From JBBKXP01 sp038251315 (GTDB taxonomy: Bacteria > Pseudomonadota > Alphaproteobacteria > Rhodobacterales > Rhodobacteraceae): a stretch of 64,000 bases of DNA. Of this stretch, positions 47,034 to 55,657 are shown piece after piece. The DNA is taken from positions 1 through 64,000 of the forward strand of contig JBBSBK010000001.1 of the NCBI GenBank assembly GCA_038251315.1, read 5' to 3'. The notes below the pieces were generated by a model. The model searched no databases, was not told the DNA's origin, and saw only the letters and a program-made list of their open reading frames with translations. Made by a program: the position numbers and the translations under genes. How positions within the stretch are numbered: the stretch's first letter is position 1; each line of letters starts with the position of its first letter.

Positions 47034-50000
47034 CCTGCTTCTCCCCGGCCTTGTCATAAAACACCTGATCGACGATCCGGGCGCGCACAGTGCCGCCGCC
47101 GGTTTTGGTCAGTTCGACTTCTTCGCCCATCCGGTTCGGCCCGTGCAACACGAGACCCATCGCGATGCCGCGTTTCAGCGTCGGCGAATAATATGTCGAA
47201 GTGACGCGCCCTTGGGTATTGCGCTGCGCGTTCGCATTGACGCCATCGGCCACCGCATAGGCCCCGTCTTCGATCACCGACCCGTCAAGCGTTTCCAGCC
47301 CGACCAGTTTCCAGCGGTCCGGGTCAGTCATATGGCTCCGCTCCTGCGCCCGCTTGCCCAGATAATCGGCCTTTTTCTTGGAAATTGCCCAGCCAAGCTT
47401 CAGATCCTGCGGGATCACCGTGCCGTCGGTTTCGTCGCCGATCATGATGAACCCCTTTTCGGCGCGCAGAATGTGCAGACATTCGGTGCCATAGGGCATC
47501 ACGCCGAATTCCTGCCCGGCCTCGATCAGCATGTCCCAGAACGCCCGGCCATAGGATGCAGGGACGGCAACCTCATAGCTCAACTCGCCCGAGAACGAGA
47601 TGCGGTAAACCCTGACTTTGAACCCACCCAGCACCCCGTCGGCCCACTGCATGAACGGCAGCATTTCCTTGGAAACGTCCATGCCGCCGACCTTTTCCAA
47701 CAGCTTGCGCGCATTCGGGCCGACCACGGCGACTTGCGCGAATTGCTCGGTGACGTTGGCGATGAAGACCTTCCAGTCCCACCATTCGCACTGAATCCAG
47801 TCCTCCATCCAGCCGTGAATCCGCTCTGCTCCGCCAGTCGTCGTATGGCACAACCACGTATCCTCGTCGATCCGCGCAACCACGCCATCGTCAATCAGAA
47901 ACCCGTTTTCGTTACACATCAGACCATAGCGGCATTTGCCGACGCCAAGGGTCGACATCATGTTGGTGTAAAGCATGTCGAGGAACCGACCGGCATCCGG
48001 CCCCTTGACGATCAGCTTGCCAAGGGTCGATGCGTCCAGCAAACCCAACCGTTCGCGCGTGTTTGTGACTTCGCGGTTGACCGCGTCGTGTACCGTTTCG
48101 CCGCCGCGGACATAGGCAAAGGGGCGGCGCCACTGCCCAACCGGTTCGTTGTCGGCTCCGTTGGCGTTGGACCAATCCGAGATCGGCGTCATTCGCAGCG
48201 GTTGAAATATCTCGTCCCGCGCAGCACCCGCAATCGCACCCATGCTGATCGGCGTGTAGGGCGGGCGAAATGTGGTTGTTCCGACCTGTGGAATGGCAGT
48301 GTTCAAAGAATTAGCAAGGGTCGCCAGACCATTGATGTTGCTCAGCTTACCCTGATCTGTCGCCATGCCAAGCGTGGTATAGCGTTTCGCGTGTTCAACC
48401 GATGTGAAACCTTCACGTGCGGCCAGTTGCACGTCGCTGACCTTGACGTCATTCTGAAAGTCCAGCCAGGCTTTGGAGCGCAGGGCATAACCTGCTCCCT
48501 GCGGCATCAGCCAGACCGGTTCGATCGGTGCTTCTGTCACATCGGCCCCGTCCGGGGCGCTGCCCGATTTCGGGGTGAATCCAGCCGCTTTGGCCGCCCT
48601 CCGCCCCGCGCCAAAACCATCCGCAACGACCTCGGCCGTATGCAGATGCCCGTTCGCTACACCTGCGGTGCGCACAAAGGTCAATCCGTCCGCCCCGGTC
48701 GGGGCGCGTTCTGCGTCAGGGCGGAACATTGCCTGATCTGCGTCCCAGACCAGTTTGCCACCGCAATGCGACCACAGATGCACCACCGGCGACCAACCAC
48801 CCGACATGGCGACGCACTCGCAGGCGATCTCTTCCAGCACGCCACCCTCACCCGCCTGCGCACAGATCGCGACGCCAGTCACGCGCTTGCCGCCCTTGAC
48901 CGATGCAATGCCTTTGCCCGCTTCGATCCGGATGCCGAGGGCACGTGCCTGATCCGCCAATTCCCCGCCACCCAAGGCACGCGCGTCGATGATTGCGGGC
49001 ACGTTAAGCCCCGCCTGTTTTAACGCAATCGCCGTGCGATAGGCGTCATCGTTGTTGGTGACGACCACCGTCCGGTCGCCCAGAGAAATGCCCCAGTTCA
49101 GCACATAATCACGCACCGCCGCCGCTAAAACGACGCCCGGCAAGTCATTGCCAGAAAACGACAACGGTCGTTCAATCGCGCCCGTCGCCGTGATCGTCTG
49201 TGTTGCACGGATTCGCCACAACCGATGGCGCGGTCCGGTTATTTCGGGCGCATGATCGGTCAGGCGTTCATAGGCCAGAATATAACCGTGATCGTAAACC
49301 CCCGCCCCCATCGTTCGGGCACGGATTGTCACATGAGGCATATTTTCAAGAGTTTGCTGGGCGTTATTCACCCATTCATCGGCCGACAGCCCGTCGATCT
49401 GCGCTCCGTCCACAACAGCCCGGCCACCCCAACCCGCCGTCTGTTCGATCAGCAGCACGCGCGCCCCCGCCCGACCAGCTTCCAGCGCTGCCGCCAACCC
49501 GGCGATGCCGCCACCGACAACCAGCACATCGACATGAATGTGGAAATGTTCGTAGGTCGATCCATCACGGTCCTTGGGTGCCTTGCCCAGACCCGCCGCC
49601 TGCCGGATCAAGGGTTCATAGACGTGCTTCCAGAATGGGCGCGGATGGATGAACATCTTGTAATAGAAGCCCGCAGGCATGAACCGCGACAGATGCGTGT
49701 TGATGACACCGACGTCGAATTCCAGCGACGGCCAATGGTTCTGCGACTGCGCGACCAGACCATCGAACAGTTCGGTCGTCGTCACCCGCTGGTTCGGTTC
49801 GAACCCCGCGCCAACACCCAGATTGACCAGACCGTTAGGTTCTTCGGCCCCGGCAGCCACGATGCCGCGCGCACGGTGGTACTTGAACGACCGCCCGACC
49901 AGAACCTGATCGTTGGCGAGAAGGGCCGAGGCGAGCGTGTCGCCTTCAAGCCCGCGCATCGTCCTGCCATTGAACGTAAAATTCAGTCCGCGGTCACGGT

Positions 50001-50037
50001 TTACCAAGCGCCCGCCGGATGCCAGACGTGTGCTCAT
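47026..50037 (-). CDS. soxA: Sarcosine oxidase alpha subunit
   Basis: Large subunit (1003 residues) of the enzyme that demethylates sarcosine to glycine, making 5,10-methylene-tetrahydrofolate (or formaldehyde) and H2O2. The N-terminal domain has LNFTFNGRTMRGLEGDTLAS, LVGRSFKYHRARGI and the dinucleotide fold DVLVVGGGIAGLAAALEAGR. The NAD-binding half has ISLGDRTVVVTNNDDAYRTA. The C-terminal third is a GcvT-like folate domain (DASTLGKLIVKGPDAGRFLD, MGLVLHGPNRMGEEVEL). Start ATG 50037 (MSTRLASGGRLVN) overlaps the soxD stop as ATGA. Operon soxB-x-y-soxD-soxA-soxG. Confidence 0.96.
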   Translation of the reverse strand: MSTRLASGGRLVNRDRGLNFTFNGRTMRGLEGDTLASALLANDQVLVGRSFKYHRARGIVAAGAEEPNGLVNLGVGAGFEPNQRVTTTELFDGLVAQSQNHWPSLEFDVGVINTHLSRFMPAGFYYKMFIHPRPFWKHVYEPLIRQAAGLGKAPKDRDGSTYEHFHIHVDVLVVGGGIAGLAAALEAGRAGARVLLIEQTAGWGGRAVVDGAQIDGLSADEWVNNAQQTLENMPHVTIRARTMGAGVYDHGYILAYERLTDHAPEITGPRHRLWRIRATQTITATGAIERPLSFSGNDLPGVVLAAAVRDYVLNWGISLGDRTVVVTNNDDAYRTAIALKQAGLNVPAIIDARALGGGELADQARALGIRIEAGKGIASVKGGKRVTGVAICAQAGEGGVLEEIACECVAMSGGWSPVVHLWSHCGGKLVWDADQAMFRPDAERAPTGADGLTFVRTAGVANGHLHTAEVVADGFGAGRRAAKAAGFTPKSGSAPDGADVTEAPIEPVWLMPQGAGYALRSKAWLDFQNDVKVSDVQLAAREGFTSVEHAKRYTTLGMATDQGKLSNINGLATLANSLNTAIPQVGTTTFRPPYTPISMGAIAGAARDEIFQPLRMTPISDWSNANGADNEPVGQWRRPFAYVRGGETVHDAVNREVTNTRERLGLLDASTLGKLIVKGPDAGRFLDMLYTNMMSTLGVGKCRYGLMCNENGFLIDDGVVARIDEDTWLCHTTTGGAERIHGWMEDWIQCEWWDWKVFIANVTEQFAQVAVVGPNARKLLEKVGGMDVSKEMLPFMQWADGVLGGFKVRVYRISFSGELSYEVAVPASYGRAFWDMLIEAGQEFGVMPYGTECLHILRAEKGFIMIGDETDGTVIPQDLKLGWAISKKKADYLGKRAQERSHMTDPDRWKLVGLETLDGSVIEDGAYAVADGVNANAQRNTQGRVTSTYYSPTLKRGIAMGLVLHGPNRMGEEVELTKTGGGTVRARIVDQVFYDKAGEKQDG

Positions 50038-50363
50038 GCGAATTCCCTCCAGCGCCAACCGGGGCGTTTGGCGCTGATCACATCCTTGATTGTCTGTGGC
50101 GGAGCTTTGGATTGTGCCGGGTAAGTCCCAAACACTTCAAGAGTGGCGGTGTCGCGCGCCGCCAGAAACCATTTTCCACAGCCATAGGCATGCCGCCAGC
50201 GTTCGAAGTGCACACCTTTTGGGTTTTCGCGCATGAACAAGTAATCCTCGAAATCACTGTCCGAGGACCCGACGGTTTCACGTTTCAGATGCGCCTCGCC
50301 GCCTGCCGCCAGTTCGGACTCGTCGGCATCGACGCCGCAATAGGGGCATTGCAGGATCAGCAT
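50034..50363 (-). CDS. soxD: Sarcosine oxidase delta subunit
   Basis: A 109-residue zinc-binding subunit. It begins MLILQCPYCGVDADESELAA with C-x2-C, and the HLKRET histidine completes the usual zinc ribbon. The rest (DYLFMRENPKGVHFERWRHA, YGCGKWFLAARDT, FGTYPAQSKAPP) is the standard SoxD pattern. ATG 50363 has GGAGA upstream. It overlaps the soxA start. Confidence 0.94.
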   Translation of the reverse strand: MLILQCPYCGVDADESELAAGGEAHLKRETVGSSDSDFEDYLFMRENPKGVHFERWRHAYGCGKWFLAARDTATLEVFGTYPAQSKAPPQTIKDVISAKRPGWRWREFA

Positions 50364-50438
50364 GGCAGGGTCTCCGATGGCATGAAAAAGGCGGACGCAT
50401 CGCTGCTCCCGCCCCAGGTAAAGTTTCGGTAGAAAGGT

Positions 50439-50639
50439 TTATTCGACGACAGGTGCCGGATCTGTTGCGACCGGAGCGGCATCGCCCCCCGCAGGCGCGT
50501 ACGCCGAATCGCCGGGAACTGCCCCGCCGTTGCCGAATGCGAACAGGGAAAAAATGACCACAAGCAGGAAGATGATCCCGCCTGCAACCCAAAGCCCCAT
50601 GCCGCTGCCGCTTTCGCGACCGGTGATATAGTCAGCCAA
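50439..50639 (-). CDS. Small single-span membrane protein inside the sox operon
   Basis: A 66-residue protein: a short polar head (ADYITGRESGSG), one helix (MGLWVAGGIIFLLVVIFSLF) and an Ala/Pro/Asp-rich tail (GDSAYAPAGGDAAPVATDPA). The start is a TTG at 50639, chosen because AAAGGAGGGTGCATC gives a very strong ribosome site at the right distance. It lies between the 103-residue membrane protein and soxD. I do not recognise it. The tail is probably periplasmic (few basic residues). It has no known part in sarcosine oxidation. Confidence 0.65.
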   Translation of the reverse strand: MADYITGRESGSGMGLWVAGGIIFLLVVIFSLFAFGNGGAVPGDSAYAPAGGDAAPVATDPAPVVE

Positions 50640-50819
50640 GATGCACCCTCCTTTGATGGCAAGCGCATCAAAGCAGAGATCGGGACCAATGGAATATCAG
50701 CGGTTTTCCCCGCCCCTTTCGAGCCGGTTGCAGCCAGATCCCCATCCTCAAATGAGCAGGGTTCCGCCGGTTGTTCCCGGCGAAACCCTTTGACTTCCTT
50801 GATGGTGATCCGCGTGGCG

Positions 50820-51131
50820 TCAGTTTCCTGCGGGTGCCGTTTCGGTGTTTGTAGCCGGGTCAATCGCCGTTGGTGCAACTGTCGCGGCGGGTGCATCGGT
50901 CGCCGCTGGCGCGTCAGTCGCTGCCGGTTCTGTCGAATTGTCGATTGTGACATTGGTCTCGGCTGGTACGACCGACTCTGTGGTCGCCGGCCCTCCGTTA
51001 TCACTGAAAATCCAGTAAAGGACACCAACTGCGACGACGAGGGCGCCGACGATGAAAAACAGGGTGCTATTCCCCGAACGGCGGGCGGTGTTGTTGGGAT
51101 CGGAGCGGGAATTGATGTTTGGGTCGGACAT
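50820..51131 (-). CDS. Single-span membrane protein with Ala/Thr/Pro-rich tail inside the sox operon
   Basis: A 103-residue protein: a basic, Asn-rich N-terminus (SDPNINSRSDPNNTARRSGN), one helix (TLFFIVGALVVAVGVLYWIF) and an acidic low-complexity tail with a P-A-A-T-D-A repeat (EPAATDAPAATDAPAATVAP). ATG 51131 follows GGAGGCTCAACA, a strong ribosome site. It begins 82 bases after the soxB stop on the same strand, so it should be on the sox transcript. Layout resembles the 66-residue neighbour; they may be distant paralogues. Function unknown. Confidence 0.68.
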   Translation of the reverse strand: MSDPNINSRSDPNNTARRSGNSTLFFIVGALVVAVGVLYWIFSDNGGPATTESVVPAETNVTIDNSTEPAATDAPAATDAPAATVAPTAIDPATNTETAPAGN

Positions 51132-51213
51132 TGTTGAGCCTCCGGGCTTGCAAGTTGCTTTTGTTCAACGTGCTTGACCCGGATTTGGTTCCAGACGGAT
51201 GTCACCGGCACCT

Positions 51214-52458
51214 TCAATGCGCCACCCCCGCCGCGACGCTTTCGTCGATGAACTTGCCCTCGCCGAACCGCCACATGCTGAACGCCTCGGTCAGGGGTGA
51301 CGCGCCCCTTGCCATCAGTTCAGCCATGGCCCAGCCAGATCCCGGAATCGCCTTGAATCCGCCGGTGCCCCAGCCGCAGTTGACAAAGATCCCCTCGATC
51401 GGCGTCTTGGACAGGATCGGCGAGCGATCCCCGGTCATGTCCACGATCCCGCCCCACTGGCGCAGCATCTTGAGGCGCGAGATCATCGGGAACGTCTCGA
51501 TCAGCGCCCGCACGGTTTCCTCGATATGGTGGAACGACCCGCGCTGGGTGTAGTTGTTAAAGCCGTCGGTGCCGCCGCCGATGACCATCTCGCCCTTGTC
51601 GGACTGCGACATGTAGCCATGCACCGTGTTGGCCATCACCACGACATCCATGCAGGGTTTGATCGGTTCGCTGACCAGCGCCTGCAAGGCCAGTGATTCA
51701 ATCGGCAACCGGAACCCGGCCATGTCGGCCAGCACACCCGTATGCCCCGCCACGACCATGGCGAGCTTGCCGCAATCGATCGCGCCTTTGGTCGTATCGA
51801 CGCCAACGACGCGACCTTCGGACGTGCGCACGCCGGTAACTTCGCACTGCTGGATCACGTCCATGCCCATGTCGCTGCAGGCCCGCGCATAGCCCCAGGC
51901 CACCGCATCATGCCTTGCAGTGCCGCCGCGCGGATGCCAATGCGCCCCCAGAACCGGATAGCGCGGCCCGTCGATGTTCATGATCGGACACAGTTCCTTG
52001 ACCCGCGCCGGGCCGATGAATTCGGTAACGACACCCTGCAAACTGTTGGCATGGACGGTGCGCTTGTAGCCGCGCACCTCGTGTTGGGTCTGCGCCAGCA
52101 TCATGACGCCGCGCGGGCTGAACATGACGTTGTAATTGAGTTCCTGGCTTAGCGTTTCATAAAGGCTGCGCGCCTTTTCATAGATCGCGGCAGACGGATC
52201 CTGCAGATAGTTCGACCGGATGATTGTCGTGTTGCGCCCGGTATTGCCGCCGCCAAGCCAGCCTTTTTCAAGGATGGCCACGTTCCGCACGCCGAAATTC
52301 TTGCCCAGATAATAGGCCGTCGCCAAACCGTGCCCACCGGCCCCTACGATCACCACGTCATAGCGCGCCTTGGGTGCAGGCGACCGCCATGCGCGTTCCC
52401 AGCCGGTATGGTGGCGGAAAGCCTCACGGGCGACAGCAAAGGCGGAATAGCGTTTCAT
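51214..52458 (-). CDS. soxB: Sarcosine oxidase beta subunit
   Basis: The 414-residue flavin subunit that carries covalent FMN and FAD and oxidises sarcosine. FAD-binding motif: YDVVIVGAGGHGLATAYYLG. It continues AILEKGWLGGGNTGRNTTII and RSNYLQDPSA, the DAO-family substrate segment, with GHWHPRGGTARHDA-like folding (LGAHWHPRGGTARHDAVAWG). The C-terminus has GGIVDMTGDRSPILSKTPIE and FVNCGWGTGGFKAIPGSGW. Start ATG 52458 (MKRYSAFAVAREAF). First gene of the operon; the promoter should lie in the 202-base region shared with ccmI. Confidence 0.96.
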   Translation of the reverse strand: MKRYSAFAVAREAFRHHTGWERAWRSPAPKARYDVVIVGAGGHGLATAYYLGKNFGVRNVAILEKGWLGGGNTGRNTTIIRSNYLQDPSAAIYEKARSLYETLSQELNYNVMFSPRGVMMLAQTQHEVRGYKRTVHANSLQGVVTEFIGPARVKELCPIMNIDGPRYPVLGAHWHPRGGTARHDAVAWGYARACSDMGMDVIQQCEVTGVRTSEGRVVGVDTTKGAIDCGKLAMVVAGHTGVLADMAGFRLPIESLALQALVSEPIKPCMDVVVMANTVHGYMSQSDKGEMVIGGGTDGFNNYTQRGSFHHIEETVRALIETFPMISRLKMLRQWGGIVDMTGDRSPILSKTPIEGIFVNCGWGTGGFKAIPGSGWAMAELMARGASPLTEAFSMWRFGEGKFIDESVAAGVAH

Positions 52459-52560
52459 CGCGGGCGATTCCCTCAGGTCCGGGCGAACAGGTCTCGGCGC
52501 TTGTAGTGGACTGGGGCCGGGCTGCAAAGGATACTGCCAGCGGCACAAAGGTTCACGTTA

Positions 52561-52600
52561 GCGACATGCGACAATCAGGGCCGATGCGACAGGTGTCGCA
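52561..52600. promoter_or_regulatory. GCGACA repeat cluster and perfect dyad between soxB and ccmI
   Basis: Two direct GCGACA copies seven bases apart (52561, 52568) are followed by the perfect inverted repeat TGCGACA-GG-TGTCGCA (52585-52600). The cluster lies about 100 bases upstream of soxB and 60 upstream of ccmI, and looks like an operator for a dimeric regulator. Confidence 0.45.
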
Positions 52601-52660
52601 GGGGCTTTCGCAAGGCGACTGGGGCGACTACGTAGAGGGCGCAATCACACCGGGACGCGT

Positions 52661-53860
52661 ATGATTTTCTGGGTTATCGCCATACTTCTGGCTCTGGTGG
52701 CCACTGGACTGCTTATTTCACCGCTGTGGTGGGCGACCGCAACAGGTCCGGGCGCGACCGACATCGATGTCTACCGCGACCAACTGGCCGAAGTCGACCG
52801 CGATCTGGCGCGCGGCGTTCTGGCGGCTGACGAGGCTGAACGCACTCGGACCGAAATCGCCCGCCGCATACTGGCAGCTGACAAGGCCACAGGACCGGTG
52901 CTGTCAGACGGTCCCGCACGGGGCCGCCCTCTCGCCATCGCCCTTGCCGTAGCTGTCGTGGCGGCAACGGCGACACTCTACTGGACACTGGGTGCCCCCG
53001 GTTACGACAACTTTCCGCAGGCCGAACGGATCGCCCGTGGCGACGCGATGCGCGCCAACCGCCCGACGCAGGCGCAGGCCGAGGCCGCAGCGCCCACTTT
53101 GCCGACACCCGATGCCGGCGACGACTATCTCGCGATGGTCGCTCAGTTGCGCGCCATCGTTCCGACCCGCCCCGACGACACCCAAGGCTGGGAACTGCTT
53201 GCCCGACAAGAGGCGACCTTGGGAAACTTCACCGCCGCCATTGCTGCCCAGACCCATCTGATCGGGCTGCGGGGCGATCCGCCACCCCTGCCGGATCAGG
53301 AATTACTGGCCGACCTGATGGTCGCCGCCGCCGATGGCCTTGTTTCGCCCGAAACCGAAGACCTGATTCGCGACATTCTGGAACGTGCGCCCCAGAACAT
53401 CACCGCCCGCTACTATATCGGCCTGCTCTACGCCCAGACCGACCGGCCCGACATCGCCTTCCGCCTCTGGCGCGATCTGGTAACCGAGGGGCCCGCCGAT
53501 GACCCGCATGTGCAATTTGCCGGTGGTCAGGTACAGGCCGTTGCCGCAGCGGCGGGCGTCGATTATGCGCCGCCGCCCGAACGCGGCCCCAGCGCCGCCG
53601 ATGTCGCCGCCGCCGCTGACATGACACCCGAGGACCGGGCAGCAATGGTGCAGGGCATGGTCGCGCAACTGTCCGACCGGCTGGCGACCCAAGGCGGCCC
53701 GGCAACCGATTGGGCGCGCCTGATCACGGCTTTGGGCGTTCTGGGCGACTCCGATCAGGCCATGGCCATCTTGACCGAGGCACGGCAGGTCTTTTCCAGT
53801 GATCCCACAGGGCTGCAAACGATTGACGACGCCGCCGCGCAGGCGGGGCTGATCGAATGA
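52661..53860 (+). CDS. ccmI: Cytochrome c maturation protein CcmI
   Basis: Chaperone holding apocytochrome c for the heme ligation complex (CycH). It is 399 residues. Two helices with a cytoplasmic leucine-zipper-like loop form the N-terminal domain: IFWVIAILLALVATGLLISP, DIDVYRDQLAEVDRDLARGV (the CcmI signature Y-x-x-Q-L-x-E-x-x-R-D), then AIALAVAVVAATATLYWTLG. The periplasmic part has TPR repeats (WELLARQEATLGNFTAAIAA, ARYYIGLLYAQTDRPDIAF). It is remote from ccmABCDG in this genome. Its stop overlaps the ruvX start by four bases. Confidence 0.93.
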   Translation: MIFWVIAILLALVATGLLISPLWWATATGPGATDIDVYRDQLAEVDRDLARGVLAADEAERTRTEIARRILAADKATGPVLSDGPARGRPLAIALAVAVVAATATLYWTLGAPGYDNFPQAERIARGDAMRANRPTQAQAEAAAPTLPTPDAGDDYLAMVAQLRAIVPTRPDDTQGWELLARQEATLGNFTAAIAAQTHLIGLRGDPPPLPDQELLADLMVAAADGLVSPETEDLIRDILERAPQNITARYYIGLLYAQTDRPDIAFRLWRDLVTEGPADDPHVQFAGGQVQAVAAAAGVDYAPPPERGPSAADVAAAADMTPEDRAAMVQGMVAQLSDRLATQGGPATDWARLITALGVLGDSDQAMAILTEARQVFSSDPTGLQTIDDAAAQAGLIE

Positions 53861-54333
53861 TCTGCGACACCCCCGCCGATTTCGCCGCCGCTCTGCCGCC
53901 GCGCCGCGCCGTCGCCGGGCTGGACCTTGGGACGGTCACGATCGGCGTGGCGCTTTCCGACCTGTCCCTGACGGTCGCAACCCCGCTCCAAACCATCAGA
54001 CGCACTAAATTCGGCGCCGATGCCGCCGCCCTCCTGGCGATCATCGCCCGGCGTGATCTGTGTGGCATCGTCCTTGGCCTGCCCCTGAACATGGACGGCA
54101 CCGAAGGGCCGCGTTGCCAGTCGACCCGCGCCTTTGCCCGCAATCTTGAGCGGCTCACCGATCTGCCGGTCACCTTTTGGGACGAACGCCTGTCCACTGT
54201 CGCCGCAACCCGCGCACTGCTGGCGGCGGATACGTCGCGCAAACGTCGCGCCGAGGTGATCGACCACGTCGCCGCCGGTTATATCCTGCAAGGGCTGTTG
54301 GACCGGCTGGCACATATGAGGGCGAACGGATGA
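53857..54333 (+). CDS. ruvX: Putative Holliday junction resolvase / pre-16S rRNA nuclease RuvX (YqgF)
   Basis: A 158-residue RNase H-fold protein that finishes the 5' end of 16S rRNA in E. coli and is annotated as a Holliday junction resolvase. Motifs: RAVAGLDLGTVTIGVALSDL (first catalytic Asp), GIVLGLPLNMDGTEGPRCQS, the FWDERLSTVAATRALLAADT (second acidic) and VIDHVAAGYILQGLLD (last Asp). ATG 53857 overlaps the ccmI stop. Confidence 0.93.
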   Translation: MICDTPADFAAALPPRRAVAGLDLGTVTIGVALSDLSLTVATPLQTIRRTKFGADAAALLAIIARRDLCGIVLGLPLNMDGTEGPRCQSTRAFARNLERLTDLPVTFWDERLSTVAATRALLAADTSRKRRAEVIDHVAAGYILQGLLDRLAHMRANG

Positions 54334-54563
54334 GCGACGAGATCTGGAAACGCGCGGAAATCGAAAGCCCCTGCATCAAGATCTGCGTGATTCATCCGGC
54401 AGAGCGGCTTTGCACCGGCTGCCTGAGGTCGATCGACGAAATCGCCATGTGGTCGCGACTGACACCCGACGAACGGCGCGCGATCATGGCCGATTTACCG
54501 TCGCGCGCGCCACGCCTGAAACAACGGCGCGGCGGGCGGGCGGCACGGCTGGAACGCGGCTGA
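54330..54563 (+). CDS. DUF1289 family protein
   Basis: A 77-residue protein. The family signature is IESPCIKICVIHPAERLCTG followed by CLRSIDEIAMWSRLTPDERR: four cysteines in a C-x3-C-x8-C-x2-C arrangement likely binding zinc or an iron-sulfur cluster. A basic tail (RLKQRRGGRAARLERG) follows. ATG 54330 overlaps the ruvX stop (ATGA). In many alphaproteobacteria it sits in small operons with unrelated genes; function unknown. Confidence 0.88.
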   Translation: MSDEIWKRAEIESPCIKICVIHPAERLCTGCLRSIDEIAMWSRLTPDERRAIMADLPSRAPRLKQRRGGRAARLERG

Positions 54564-54569
54564 TTTGCC

Positions 54570-55331
54570 TTAAGGCTGGCGCAACCAGTCTGCCGGATCG
54601 GCAAAGTGCGGTCTGAAATAGGCGACCATCCGACCCTCGGGCGGGGCCTTTGCGTCATCAGCCCAAGGAGCGACGCCGTGGATGGCATGCCTATGGACCA
54701 CAATCGCCTGCCCCGGCACGGCCCGCACGATCACCCTGTCACAGGTGTCGAACACCGCCTTGCGAACCGCCTGATAAACCTCGGTGACGTCAGTATCGCC
54801 CCATTTCTGCGGGTCGACCCCTTCGTAGGCCTGCTGAAATGCACGACGCACCATCACGTGACTGTGCCGCCAGACAACCAGCGGGCTGGCGTCCGATGGG
54901 TTCAGCGGCAGGCCCAGAATCCAGCGGTGCGGTTCGCGCAGAAACCGCCGTTTGCCGGCACCCTCGGCCAAAAGTCCGTCCAGGTGCGCCGCATCCCGTG
55001 TCAGGCGGAACCGGTGCGCGGTCTCAGTTTCATCCTCGGCTCGGCGCGGATAGCCCGGATAGACCACAGACAACTGCGCCGGGTGCAGCGGCGGCACCGC
55101 GTCGATCAACCCGCCCCACGGCCCTGCCAGCGGCACCCGCTTCACCGATCCGTCGTCCGCATTGGGCAAGGCATCGACCCCGACGAACCAGGTGCCGTCA
55201 TGGCGCAACCAACGCGCCTGCTGCACCGGATCGGCGGCCACCGTTGTGGCGACCTCTAGTGCCGCCACCGCCCAGTCCGCCACTCGCCGATCCACCGGCA
55301 GAACCGCGAAGCCGTCGGACGCCAGCGTCAC
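54570..55331 (-). CDS. Probable Fe(II)/2-oxoglutarate-dependent oxygenase (phytanoyl-CoA dioxygenase-like)
   Basis: A 253-residue protein. A likely iron triad is His116 and Asp118 (RDAAHLDGLLAEG) with a distal histidine in VHRHAIHGVAPWADDA, and a 2-oxoglutarate-binding arginine in EGRMVAYFRPHF. The middle has EPHRWILGLPLNPSDASPLV, VWRHSHVMVRRAFQ and a double-stranded beta-helix pattern. The family is widespread in Rhodobacteraceae without a known substrate. GTG 55331 is the preferred start because it overlaps the upstream stop as GTGA; the frame extends to 55523 but that part is an antisense shadow. Converges on DUF1289 with six bases between the stops. Confidence 0.65.
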   Translation of the reverse strand: MTLASDGFAVLPVDRRVADWAVAALEVATTVAADPVQQARWLRHDGTWFVGVDALPNADDGSVKRVPLAGPWGGLIDAVPPLHPAQLSVVYPGYPRRAEDETETAHRFRLTRDAAHLDGLLAEGAGKRRFLREPHRWILGLPLNPSDASPLVVWRHSHVMVRRAFQQAYEGVDPQKWGDTDVTEVYQAVRKAVFDTCDRVIVRAVPGQAIVVHRHAIHGVAPWADDAKAPPEGRMVAYFRPHFADPADWLRQP

Positions 55332-55600
55332 CACTTTGGTGCTTTTCGCAGCCTGTTTGGCGCGACGAGGCTCGGAAGGCAGCCGAGAATGCGCTTCAAC
55401 CGGAGGGCCTCGGTGCGGTGCGGCATCGCTGCAAAGTCGGGTGCAGTGACGATGGTCATCACGATGACCATCCCGAACGGCACCAGATTGATCGCGCCCA
55501 GCGCCAACACTGACAGGAACCAAAAGTCGGGCGAAACCTCGCGGCCAAGGGCCCTTATCGACACCGCCGGCATGGGACGCAGATGGGTCAGGTCAGGCAT
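55328..55600 (-). CDS. Small membrane protein coupled to the oxygenase gene
   Basis: A 90-residue protein: a polar head (MPDLTHLRPMPAVSIRALGR), one long hydrophobic segment (FWFLSVLALGAINLVPFGMV and IVMTIVTAPDF), then a basic tail (LRLKRILGCLPSLVAPNRLR). The GTGA overlap with the downstream oxygenase gene supports that it is translated. Unknown family. It starts at ATG 55600, 57 bases from the dusA stop on the same strand. Confidence 0.5.
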   Translation of the reverse strand: MPDLTHLRPMPAVSIRALGREVSPDFWFLSVLALGAINLVPFGMVIVMTIVTAPDFAAMPHRTEALRLKRILGCLPSLVAPNRLRKAPKW

Positions 55601-55657
55601 CGCAGATCCTTGCGGTTCAGTGCGACCTTGGCGACAAACGATGCTTCCCGCAAGGGA

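Noticed and set aside
46846..49023. A 725-codon open frame on the plus strand opposite soxA
   Set aside because: It lies entirely inside soxG/soxA, which match known subunits end to end. Its protein is low in normal hydrophobic pattern and rich in His/Arg/Pro, as expected for an antisense frame in high-G+C DNA.
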